The position numbers and the translations under genes were made by a program. Below the pieces are notes generated by a model. That model had not been told where the DNA came from. It searched no databases and saw only the letters and a program-made list of their open reading frames with translations. A DNA stretch of 64,000 nt from Molossus alvarezi (Eukaryota; Chordata; Mammalia; Chiroptera; Molossidae), in contig CM073891.1 in NCBI GenBank assembly GCA_037176705.1, positions 97,089,827-97,153,826 of the forward strand. The letters are read 5' to 3'. Below are positions 1 to 9,621 of the stretch, one piece after another. How positions within the stretch are numbered: position 1 is the stretch's first letter; each line of letters opens with the position of its first letter.

Positions 1-330
1 ATGAAAACAAGAATTCCGAAAAGGTTAATCCAGGAATTCCAGCAGCTCCCTTTGGAGAAAAGCTGGTCTCAGGCAGAGAGGAACCAGCAACTGTTTCCCA
101 ATCTTCTCTGGGACAATGAAGGGTTTGCAAAGGAATTTAATTTAACTGTTAGAACATGTAATCCTGGCTATTCTGACCTATTCCAATTAATATACCTACT
201 CTAGGAGCAAAGCAACAGAACTGCTAAATAGTGTTCGCTGGAAAACTGTACAGGACTCTGCAGAAAACCAGGTCATTTTAAAAAGGGTTATAGGAAACTG
301 AAATAGGATTTAGAAAGAGAAAAAAAGAAA
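1..330 (+). pseudogene. Class I ERV gag (capsid-like) fragment
   Basis: The frame open from the left edge to the stop at 202-204 contains LLWDNEGFAKEFNLTVRTC and NPGYSDLFQLI, resembling the capsid region of gammaretrovirus-like endogenous elements. Similarity appears to continue after the stop in another frame to about 290. It is broken and truncated by the window edge. Class assignment is by resemblance only. Confidence 0.55.
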
Positions 331-538
331 GAGAAACAAGAATAAGTTTGCTCAAAAGATGTTTCTTTTCTTTACTAATAGTTTAGGAAAAATTAAAATT
401 ACCATAAAAATGTGGTAAATTACTAAGGCCCTTGAAATACTGGGGCTACTTTATCTGTTCTTAACCACACCTAACTTAGGTGGAGTAAAGCTTCTGTGCA
501 AATGGGAGGGATATCTAATCAACCAATGCCTCTTTTTA
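331..538. other. AT-rich stretch between gag-like fragment and SINE
   Basis: No recognisable coding or repeat signature; probably decayed ERV interior. It ends with the 15-bp target-site copy (524-538) of the next SINE. Confidence 0.4.
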
Positions 539-805
539 TTTTTTTATTTTTATTTTTTTTATCCTCACCCGAGGACATTTTTCCGTTCTTTGCTCAGACA
601 GAGTGGGAGGGAGAGAGAGGAACAGAGAGAGAGAGAGAAACATCGATGTGAAAGGAACACATTGAGTGGCTGGCTGCCGCCCGCACGACCGACCAGGGCC
701 GGGGACAAACTGCAACCAAGGTACGCGCCCTTAGTGGGAACCGAACCCGGGTCTCTCAGGACCGCAGGCCGACGCTCTAACCGCTGAGCCAAACCGGCCA
801 GGGCT
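539..805 (-). repeat. Ves SINE, long type
   Basis: Reverse complement of the long Ves form: tRNA-like head with A and B boxes at the right end, CT-rich part, 3' stem-loop and A tail at the left end. A perfect 15-bp target duplication CAATGCCTCTTTTTA occurs at 524-538 and 806-820. It splits the ERV. Confidence 0.95.
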
Positions 806-820
806 CAATGCCTCTTTTTA

Positions 821-1639
821 AATCAGAACCTGTCCCCTTCCATTTAGGGAATGTTATAGGACAATATATTTACTTATTTTTACTGATCAAATCTGCCTCA
901 ATTCACCTGATAGGGCAAGATTCTCCTGAGAACAATGATGCTCACATTTCCTTTTTCCAGAGAGGTGAAATGTATTTAGAAGTAAATAAATCAGATACTG
1001 AACCAGTTGGGAAAATAAATTTTTTTTGCGGGGGGGGGGGGGTGACTTTAAAGAAAGCTCCCTCCACAAGAGGAAGTAAACACTTGTTATAGGATGTTCC
1101 AATGCAACTACAGGCCTTTTCTAGTCATTGATATCCTTTATGCATGAGCTGAAATTAAGCCCAAAATACAAGATTACTTTTTAAGAGGGGCTTATAATTC
1201 CATGTACGAGCCCCTGTAATTCTCCTATCCTTCCAGAAAGGAAACTCAATGGAAAAGAATGGAGATTTGTACAGAATCCCATAACTATAAATAAAACAGT
1301 TATTCCCAAACATCTTGTAGTTCCAAATCCACATAACCCATTATCAGCTATTCCTGTGACTGCCAATATTTTTCAGTAACAGATTTATGTAGTGCCTTTT
1401 TCAGCATTCCAACAGGAAAAGACAGTCAATACCTCTTCGCTTTCATGTGGGATGATTACAAGTTTACTTGAACAGTAATGCCCCAGGAATATATGGAGAA
1501 TCCCGCCTATTTATCTTAGATACTAAAAGCTGATTTAAATGATGTTAAATGTTTTCTCGAGACTTCACACTAACCCAAAATATGAATAATTTACTTTCAT
1601 GCTCTAGGATGTTACTAGATCCCCAAAAGGACACAATTT
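821..1639. other. No gene recognised; G13 run at 1030-1042
   Basis: AT-rich, with no convincing coding signal on either strand. Probably decayed ERV interior between gag and pol. A homopolymer of 13 G is the only marked feature. Confidence 0.4.
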
Positions 1640-3985
1640 ACTATTACAATAGCTAGCTGTGAAAGGGCATAAGGTCTCAAAGCTAAGCTTTAATTTTGCT
1701 TACCTCAAGTAATTTTGCTTACCTCAAGTAAAATACCTTGGCCATCTCATATCTTAAAATGGGCTACATGAATCCTGAAAGAAGACTCAGAGAAATCCTA
1801 TCTTCACCTCTTCCAAAAACAAAAAAGCAGCTTAGAGGGTTCCTGGGTTTGACTGGATATTGTTGCAATTGGAGTCCAAATTTTTATTAATGGCCCAGCC
1901 TCTGTATGGACTATGAAAGTCAAATTGACCTGATCCAATTTAGTGAAACCCAAAAGGGACACAAGCTATAAAATCTCTAAAGAATTATCGAAAGCTTCCA
2001 CTCTGGGACAACTTAATTATAAACTTTCTAACTTTTTAAACATGAAAATAAAGGAGTTTTAACTTAAAAATATCCAGATCGTCAGAGACTCGTAGAATAT
2101 TATAGTCAGCAACTGGACTCAGTAGCCAAAGGGCTCCCTCCCTGCATGACAGCCATCTCTGTAGACATGTTATGTGAGCAAACAGAAAAGATACAGGCTC
2201 TCCTTTATGTTCCTCATTCTGCGGCATCTCCACCAAATTCTCATCACACTTAACACTTCTGTCAGTCAACTGGTCTTGCCTTCTGCATCTAATTTTACTT
2301 AAACTCAATGAAACAGTCTTAACCTAGCAGCTTTGCTACCTTCTTAGCAGGATGAAGACATCCATGATTGTGTTTTGCTTACTGACCACTTTCTTGTTCC
2401 TAGGAATGGTTTATAGGAAACTCCATGATAATGTTGACTTAATTTGGTTTACAGATGGATCTTTGAAAGATAAACAGGTGTGTTACCTAGCTCAATATGC
2501 AATAACTTCCATGGAGGACATAATTGAAGGTTCTTATCTGCCTGGGTAAGATCTGCCCAACAAGCCTAATTAATTTTTCTAGCTCAGATTTGTCAATTGG
2601 CCAAAGGTCAAAGAGCCAATATTTACAATGATAGTAGTTATGTCTCCGGTGTAGCTCAGACCTTTAGAATATTCTTGAAGTACCAAGGCTATTTATTTTC
2701 TCAGGGCAGCCCACAGAGAATGGAAAATAGGTTGTAAAATTATTAGACGTCATACAGAACTGAAACAATGGGCAATTATCAAAAATTCCAGGACTTTCTA
2801 AAGCTGCCACCATGGAAGCAAAAGGAAATTATTTAGCTAATGCTGCAGACAGGCAACATTAAACAGCCAAATTATCCAGACTCAGAAATGCTCCTTGCTT
2901 CCTATTAAATTAGTAAAAGAAGAAAAGAAAACTCTTATAGTTCCAATGGACAGCTGCAGAAGAGAATATGACAACAAAAAGGGGGAACCTTTGTCCCAGG
3001 CAAACAGATATGACTTGGACCCAATCAAAGACCAATCTCACCTATAGGGGCTTAATTACTTATACTTTAACATGTAGATAAGCTTTAACATGTAGATAAG
3101 CTAACATGAAATCCTAATAATTTCATGAAGTACACAATATTATTACTGCTATCGTAACTCATAAAATGTATAGCAGATATTCTATCTGTTCAAATGTAAC
3201 TCTGGAAAATCATTCCACAGGTCCTAAGGACATTTCCCACTTCCTTTAGATCCATCTGATGTGTGGTAATTAAACAGCTTTAATGGTAGGTAAATTATTA
3301 GAAAAAAAATACAATTAATTCTCAATTGGGGAATTCCCTCTGAGTTACAGTGACTGAGGAACTCATTTTACCAGGCAAATAATACAATCCATTTGTAATA
3401 TTTGGCCTATTCTACAGTATTTCCACTATGCCTATCACCCCCAGTTCTCTGGTTGGTGGTACAATTAAAGCTCAACTAGATAAATTTTCAGAAGGTTTTA
3501 GTCTCCCTTGACCAAAAGCTCTTCCTATACTGATCCTCAACCTGAAATCTACTTCTTTTGACAAACAGAGCCTTTCTCTTCATGAAACAGTCACCAGCCA
3601 CCCTATAAATCTAGATTAAGGAACATATGAATCAACTTTACTAAAAGAAGACATTCTGCATTATTATCAAGGGCTCATTAACCAGCTTATAGGGCCTGAC
3701 AAATGAATGACATTCATTTCACAGTGCGCTCCTGGGAGACAAAGACTTTAAAGACCACCACTTACAATCAGGATATTTTTGGCCACTGGAAAAGACATTA
3801 GAGTTAAAGACTCTCTCCAACATTATTTTGAGGGACCTTATCAGATGCCTAACCACAAATGGACATCTGCCCCTGTTTCTGACATTTGCCTCCACCTACA
3901 GTGGAGATTAAAGACTTCTCGAGATAGACAACTATCCCAAGACATCAACAAGGCCTGGATACCCACAAACTGATGATGAACTTGA
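1640..3985 (+). pseudogene. Class I ERV pol remnant (RT, RNase H, integrase), heavily disrupted
   Basis: Short recognisable segments occur in order but in shifting frames. Around 1645-1760 there is an RT segment with YLGHLIS, then QLRGFLGLTGYC near 1830. The RNase H motif WFTDGS lies near 2445, with a following GQRA-type segment near 2605. Integrase-like sequence lies at about 3430-3700 and an integrase C-terminal segment (DSLQHYFEGPYQ) near 3810. Many stops and frameshifts, including a 19-bp tandem duplication at 1692-1729, make it non-functional. No env was identified. Confidence 0.75.
1692..1729 (+). repeat. Perfect 19-bp tandem duplication in ERV pol
   Basis: The unit AATTTTGCTTACCTCAAGT occurs twice head to tail without mismatch. 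The length is not a multiple of three, so it shifts the RT frame. Confidence 0.95.
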
Positions 3986-4324
3986 TTTGTTCAACTGATT
4001 CACCTGCCTGCTAATATTAATAATAATTATTATTCTTGTTCTTTAGGCTTTTCTCAAACCTGTGTAGACAGTGCAACTGTTAATAATTGCTGAAGGTATA
4101 GAAAATAATTTTTTGTTATAATATTCTTTTTAAAGTTTCTCTTTTGAAATTTAGAAGAAATGCTATTGCAAAAAGGGAAGAATGTGTGTATTTTTAAGAG
4201 AAGTTAAAAGAAAATAGTTTGTCCTAATAAGCTGGTTATTTTTGGATGAATAAAAAGAGACAAACTAAGGACAGGGAAGTCGTAGAAAGTTAGTGGAAAA
4301 TGAATATTAAGAAAGGAATTTTAT

Positions 4325-4400
4325 ATACAGGGTGGGGAAAAAGTAGGTTTACAATAGTTCATATGTAAAAAATAATATAATTAATAAATAATACAAGAAC
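4325..4400 (+). mobile_element. Mariner-like MITE, left end, interrupted by a SINE
   Basis: Begins TACAGGGTGGGGAAAAAGTA, resembling the terminal repeat of mammalian mariner-type MITEs with a TA target. The sequence resumes after the SINE near 4587-4611. The opposite inverted repeat was not found, so the element is partial. Confidence 0.5.
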
Positions 4401-4402
4401 AG

Positions 4403-4586
4403 CCTTGGCTGGGTGGCTCAGTTGGTTGGAGTGTCGTCATGTATACAAAAGGCTGTGGGTTCAATTCCCAGTCAGGGCACATACAGGAGGCAACCAATTG
4501 ATGTTTCTCTCTCATATCAATGTTTCTCTCTGTCTCCCTTCCTCACTCTCTAAAATCAATAAACATATGCTTGGGTGAAGATAATA
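4403..4586 (+). repeat. Ves-related SINE, diverged
   Basis: Starts CCTTGGCTGGGTGGCTCAG with a recognisable B box (GGTTCAATTCC) and a degenerate hairpin tail. Flanks AATAAATAATACAAGAA (left) and a diverged copy (right) are the target duplication inside the mariner-like MITE. Confidence 0.85.
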
Positions 4587-4709
4587 AATAAGTAAATGAT
4601 ACAAGAATAAACCACACCAGAGCAGAGACCACAAATCCCCTCATTGATTTTATCATGTTGTTGACTGTTACATATTTCTTTTGTATAGGTGGGTACAGGA
4701 TAGTTATCT

Positions 4710-4932
4710 GCCTGGCCGGTGTGGCTCAGTAGTTGAGCATCGACCCATGCACCAAGGGGTTGCCAGTTTGATTCCCAGTCAGGACACATGCCCAGGTTGT
4801 GGGACAAATCCCCAGTGGGGGGGCACTGGGGAGGCGGCCAATCGATGTTCTCTCTCATTAATGTTTCCATCTCTCTCTCCCTCTCCCTTCCTCTCTCTCT
4901 AAAATCAATAAAGAAAAAAAGAATTAAAAAGA
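4710..4932 (+). repeat. Ves-related SINE, short type
   Basis: Head CCTGGCCGGTGTGGCTCAG, CT-rich body, and a tail with AATAAAG before an A-rich end. It lacks the stem-loop of the long type. Confidence 0.93.
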
Positions 4933-4935
4933 AAT

Positions 4936-5450
4936 AAGTGTCTATCATTTTATTTTTTATCCAGTCCCAGAGGTCACCCCCACTCCAGCCCCTGGCTTTG
5001 CTTTTCCCCACCTTCCAAATCTATGACCAACAGATTTCATGTAACCCACTCACACCTTTTTTTTTTATTACTTGTAATGTATAAAATAAACTAGAAAACT
5101 GCCATTTTCCGGAGCATTTTCTCAATCCATTGAGATTTTGCTTCCCAACAGTTGTCCGTTTGATTGAAATAAACCCATAAAAAGTGTTACAGGTTTGCCC
5201 TGGCCAGTTTGGCTCAGCGGTTAGAGCGTCGGCCTGTGGTCCGGAGAGACCCGGGTTCGGTTCCCGCTAAGGGCACGTACTTCAGTTGCAGTTTGTCCCC
5301 GGCCCTGGTTGGTCGTGTGGGTGGCAGCCACTCGATGTGTCCCTTCACATCGATGTTTCTCTCTCTCTCTCCCTTCCTCTCTCTCCCTCCCACTCTATCT
5401 GTACAAAAAAAAAAAATTGTCACAGGTTTGGACACTTCTTATGTTGACAA
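4936..5450 (+). repeat. ERV LTR 3' part (possible 3' LTR), split by a Ves SINE
   Basis: Contains an AATAAA-bearing stretch near 5080 followed by GGAGCATTTTCTCAATCCAT and a U5-like tail. A second copy of the same sequence lies at about 61030-61300 in the same orientation. It follows the pol remnant on the same strand, so it may be that element's 3' LTR. A SINE at 5197-5417 interrupts it. Confidence 0.65.
5197..5417 (+). repeat. Ves SINE, long type, tail missing the stem-loop
   Basis: Near-consensus head and body, but the A tail begins directly after CTATCTGTAC, so the usual hairpin is absent. Target duplication GTTACAGGTTT / GTCACAGGTTT splits the LTR. Confidence 0.94.
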
Positions 5451-6277
5451 CAGCATCAATGCAAAGTCCAAATCCCATCTAAATTTCACTCCAAAGTCCC
5501 AATCACATCATCAAAATCAACCAAATGAGGTATGGGTGAGACTGGATATAATCAATCAATCCTGAGGCAAAATTCCTCTCCATCTGTGGACCTGTAAGGC
5601 TAGAGGTCTGGGCTCCCAAAACACAAGGAAGGGACTGCCACAAGACAACAGGTATCGTCATCGCTGTTCACCAGAGGGAAATAGAAGGATGGCCGGAAGG
5701 AAAGAAGGAAAAGTCACTGGTCCCATGCAAATCTGAAATCCAGACAGGGAAACTGGGAAAGGGTTCAAGTCCGGGGCAGAATTCTCTCTACTCAGCTCCA
5801 CCGCCTGGGCCTGCACCTCTGCCCGTGGACCCACCCTTCAGTTTATAAAGGCCAGTGCTTCACGCCTGTAAACCTGGGACTCTGGCAGCCTTCTTTCACG
5901 TCATCCTCTCTCTGTTCCTTTTAGTCTAAACTGGCAGTGTGGCTGCTCATGGAAGATTCTCAAGAGCCTGTGGGACTACCAAACGTGCACAGAGACTCAC
6001 TCATTAGAGAAGAGCCTCCTCAGAAATCTTGCCTAGATAAGCCCACCTCTGGTTTTGGCTTCTGCTTAGAAGCTGAAAAAATCTATGAGTCACACCCTTG
6101 ATCTCTTCAGAGTGTTTCATGTGAGTGAACACTCGGAACCCTTGAATTTTTCTGAGGTTTTAGCAAAAATGCTGCCGAGTAAGGCCTTTGACTTCTTCTC
6201 TAGAACACATTTTCCTACTGGATCTCTTGATTTTAACATCCTTTGCCATTGTGGTAGGCTGAGAATTTCCAAAAATC
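5451..6277. other. Unassigned sequence in COPG2 intron 5
   Basis: Moderate GC, no exon with valid splice sites and coding similarity. It reads like an old interspersed repeat, but I cannot name the family. Confidence 0.35.
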
Positions 6278-6292
6278 AAGAACTCCTGGTTC

Positions 6293-6380
6293 CTTTTTTT
6301 CTTTTTCCTTTTTTGAGGTATAATTGACAGATAACATTATATTAGTTTCAGGTATACAACATAATGATTTGATTTTTGTA
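6293..6380 (-). repeat. Tiny 5'-truncated L1 insertion
   Basis: About 88 bp of L1 3'-end sequence in reverse orientation with T-rich tail at left, bounded by a perfect 15-bp duplication AAGAACTCCTGGTTC at 6278-6292 and 6381-6395. Confidence 0.8.
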
Positions 6381-6450
6381 AAGAACTCCTGGTTCTTGTT
6401 TAACAGGTTTCTCTTCAACTTATTTCTCTATTCTCAAATTTACTGTTAAG

Positions 6451-6451
6451 C

Positions 6452-6486
<35 letters not shown>

Positions 6487-6487
6487 A
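6451..6487 (+). repeat. (CAA)n microsatellite
   Basis: Twelve uninterrupted CAA units; likely length-variable. Confidence 0.97.
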
Positions 6488-6806
6488 CCAGGCTGTACTT
6501 CAAAACTCTGGAAATCTCAGTGAAATACCCAAATTCATTGCTTAGAAGTCCTGCTTGCCACATAACTGCAGGGCACAATTCCACTATGCTTTCTGTCACT
6601 ATGTAACAAGGATCCCCTTTCCTCCAGTTTCCGGCACCTTCCTCATTTCCTTCTGAGCCTTCACCAGCAGGGCCTTTATGGCCCATATTTATACCAACAG
6701 TCTGGTCACAAGGATTTGTGTATTCTCTACGGTGACAAATGTTTTCTCTATCCTGCTCCCCACTTCTTTCTCAGTCTGCAGAGTCATTAGCATCCACATT
6801 TCTTTT

Positions 6807-7057
6807 CATTTTTTTTTATCCTCACCTGAGGACATTTTTCCATTTTTTTGTTCAGATAGAGTGGGAGGGAAAGAGAGGAAGAGAGAGAGAGAGAGAAGCA
6901 TTGACGAGAAAGGGACACATCAAGTGGCTGCCTCCCACACGACCCAACCAGGGCTGGGGACAAACTGCAACCAAGGTACGTGCCCCTAGTGGGAACAGAA
7001 CCCGGGACTCACTGGTCCGCAGGCTGATGCTCCAACCGCTGAGCCAAACCGGCCAGG
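6807..7057 (-). repeat. Ves SINE, long type
   Basis: Reverse-strand long form with stem-loop and T-rich left end. Imperfect target duplication of about 18 bp: ATTAGCATCCACATTTCT left, ATTAGATTCACATTTCT right. Confidence 0.94.
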
Positions 7058-7179
7058 ACATTAGATTCACATTTCTATTAATAGTCTGTCCAAGTCAATG
7101 CAGGCTTTTTCTACCATGAGCCTCAAAATACTTCCAGCAGCACCCCACTTCCAGGTACCAAAATCTCTATTAGTTTTCC

Positions 7180-7265
7180 TTCCTTTTTTTCTAGCTTTGA
7201 GATATAATTGACATATAACATTGTGTAAGTTTAAGGTATACGACATATTGTCTTGATACACTTCT
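7180..7265 (-). repeat. L1 3'-end fragment
   Basis: GAGATATAATTGACATATAA and following bases match the antisense L1 3' segment also seen at 6293-6380, with T-rich sequence at left. Confidence 0.6.
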
Positions 7266-7274
7266 ATACTGCAA

Positions 7275-7780
7275 AATGTATTCGTTTTCCATCACTGGTG
7301 TAACAAATTACCATAAATCTAAAGGCTTAAGACAATATGCACTTCTTTATCTTACAGTTCTGTAAGTCAGAAGTCCAGTACAGGTCTCACTGGGCTAAAA
7401 TCAAGGTGTCAACAGGGCCGCAGTCCCTTCCGGAGGCTGTAGGGGTGAATCCATTTCCTTGCCTTTTCCACCCAAAACAAAGGTCCTTGGGTCAAGGCCC
7501 CCTTCCCCAACTCCAAATCCAGCACTACTGCATCTCTCTGACCCTGCTTCCACCAACACATCTCTTTACTGACCCTTTCCTCCTGCCTCCCTCTTCCACT
7601 TTTAAGGACCCTTAGCCTTATATGGGGCCCACCTGGATAACCCAGGATACTCTCCCTATCTGCTGATCAGCAACTTTAATTTCCTTCTACCATGTAATGT
7701 AACATATTCACAGGTCTTGGGAATCAGGATGGGGATATTTTTGCAAGGGAGGGAGCCATTATTCTGCCTAGTACATTTAC
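7275..7780. repeat. Old interspersed repeat, family not assigned
   Basis: Contains CACTGGTGTAACAAATTACC and CAGTTCTGTAAGTCAGAAGT, a pattern I recognise as a widespread old mammalian repeat. I cannot name its family from memory with confidence. Confidence 0.55.
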
Positions 7781-8640
7781 TACTACTTAAAATGAACCAG
7801 AAACCAACCAAGGCAGCCTAATAAGACTCAGCTAAACAAACAAATAAAAAACCCTCAATCAATAACTGACTAATCTATTTTTAATTTTTCCAATATTTAG
7901 TGAAGCTTGCACTCTAAGTGAAGAGTTCCTATTTCTTTCTTGTGGCAGACACTGTTCACTGGCTAATCCAATACCTATTTTTAACCCCTTCTTCCTCACC
8001 TGCCCCTAATACTTGGGCTATAAAAGCTAAATACTCTCATGGACTCCTAAGGATAGTCATATAACACAGCTGTGCCAAATGAAATCTAAAAATCGCCTTG
8101 GGAAAAGCTATTGCATACCTGATGAAAGAGGCAGATGTGCTGGCCTCCCTAGCCCCCTTCCCGGGACCCCTCCCACCTTGGATGGTACACTGCCAGTAAT
8201 TCAGGCATCTACTTTGCAATAATGTGAGAATGTCCACAAGAATTCAACAGACACCGGCCCTGCCACTGTCAAACTACTGAACTGACACCAGCTACTCTCG
8301 GCTTATTTTGTTTCAGTGAACTATGTACATCTGCCTTGCAGTTATTGTCAGCTAAAAGCGCTAGAAATTGAAACTACATTCAACACAACTGCTGGTGAGA
8401 CATAAGCACCTTCCTCCAAAATTTATTTTGTTTTACAAAAACCATATTCACATAAATGAGTTATAATTAAGAAGGCAATTTTTTAAAAATAACATCTGTT
8501 ACGTATTTTACAACTCTAAATTATACAGTCATTCTAGGACATTTGGAAATTATCAAAGTTAAAGAAAATAAATAGCCACAATCCCAAATATCCAGAAATA
8601 GCCTCCTGGTAATATATCAGTGTATTTCCACCACATATTT
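7781..8640. other. No gene or clear repeat
   Basis: AT-rich intronic sequence. No exon-like segment on either strand. Confidence 0.4.
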
Positions 8641-8689
8641 TTATAGATGTACATAATATGTTTTAAAGTGAGACTATATGAAATACACA

Positions 8690-9330
8690 GACTTGAATTC
8701 AAGTCTCATTCAGCACTTTATTGAGAACTTCTCCAACTCATTTCACAAATATTTTCAAAAATTTTTAAATCAGATTATGAAATGTGACTAATTTTTATCA
8801 ATGGTAGACATTTAAGTTGTTTTATCCTTTTTGCTAGTGTAAACAGTGTTGCAGTGAACATCGCTGTATATAAGTCTCTCTGCACTGCCTCTGATTATTT
8901 TCTGAGCATTGTTGCATAGATGTAGCATTACTAGGTCAAAGGGATAAACCCATTCAGACATTCAACAAAAGCTGCCAAACTGCTTTCTAGAAAAAATGAA
9001 TTAATTTATTATTCTACTGTCTACATAAAAAATGTCTGTCTCCTTTTACAAGTACTGTCTTTTTTCTTTTTTGCCAATTTGATGAGTAAAAATATTGTAA
9101 CTCATTTTCAATTTATATTTTCTGATTACTAGTGAAAATAACTATTTGAAGGTATTTTGATCCTTTATATTGATTATTTTATGAATTATCACTTGGAATA
9201 TTTTAAAATATAAGAGTTCTTTCTATTGCAAATATTTTGATGTACTTATATTTCATTTCAGTGTATCACTTAACTCTTTAGTTTTGTTTATATATTTTTA
9301 TTAACATTTAAAATGTAATCATAGTATTAG
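8690..9330 (-). repeat. Old L1 3' region, reverse orientation
   Basis: Diverged segments in the order expected for antisense L1 3' sequence: AACAGTGTTGCAGTGAACAT, ATTACTAGGTCAAAGGGATA, then TCTGATTACTAGTGAAAATA. Confidence 0.7.
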
Positions 9331-9541
9331 TATAATCCTTTGTGACTTCTTTCTTTGTGTTATTAGGTAGGGACAGTTTTTACATAATGATACCATATTT
9401 CAGAAACAAATGATTTAAGGCACATTCTTTTACATTTCTATTGACTTTCTTACAGTCAAACAAGTAAAAGTAATATCAAGAGAACAACACATTCCACTAA
9501 ATACATCAATATCCCACCCCAGGTTTTGACCATTCACATAC

Positions 9542-9621
9542 CTGCTTGTGACAATGATGACATCCTCAGAGATGTTAGCCATTTCTTTGATGGTAAGGTA
9601 GCACATTCTTCTCAATGTTTG
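9542..9621 (-). CDS. COPG2: COPG2 coding exon 5
   Basis: Eighty bases between acceptor TTTCAG and donor GTATGTG, ending in phase 2. It encodes [20 protein letters not shown] and then VIIVTS. Intron 4, upstream of it, spans about 18.3 kb of repeat-rich DNA. Intron 5 runs off the left edge. Confidence 0.95.

Noticed and set aside
5197..5280. Functional tRNA genes at SINE heads
   Set aside because: A and B boxes are present but each head continues into a SINE body or poly(A) tail and would not fold as an intact tRNA. They are Pol III-type retroposon promoters.
1..9541. Additional COPG2 exons left of exon 5
   Set aside because: I searched for the expected continuation of the trunk domain on the minus strand and found no matching segment with splice sites.
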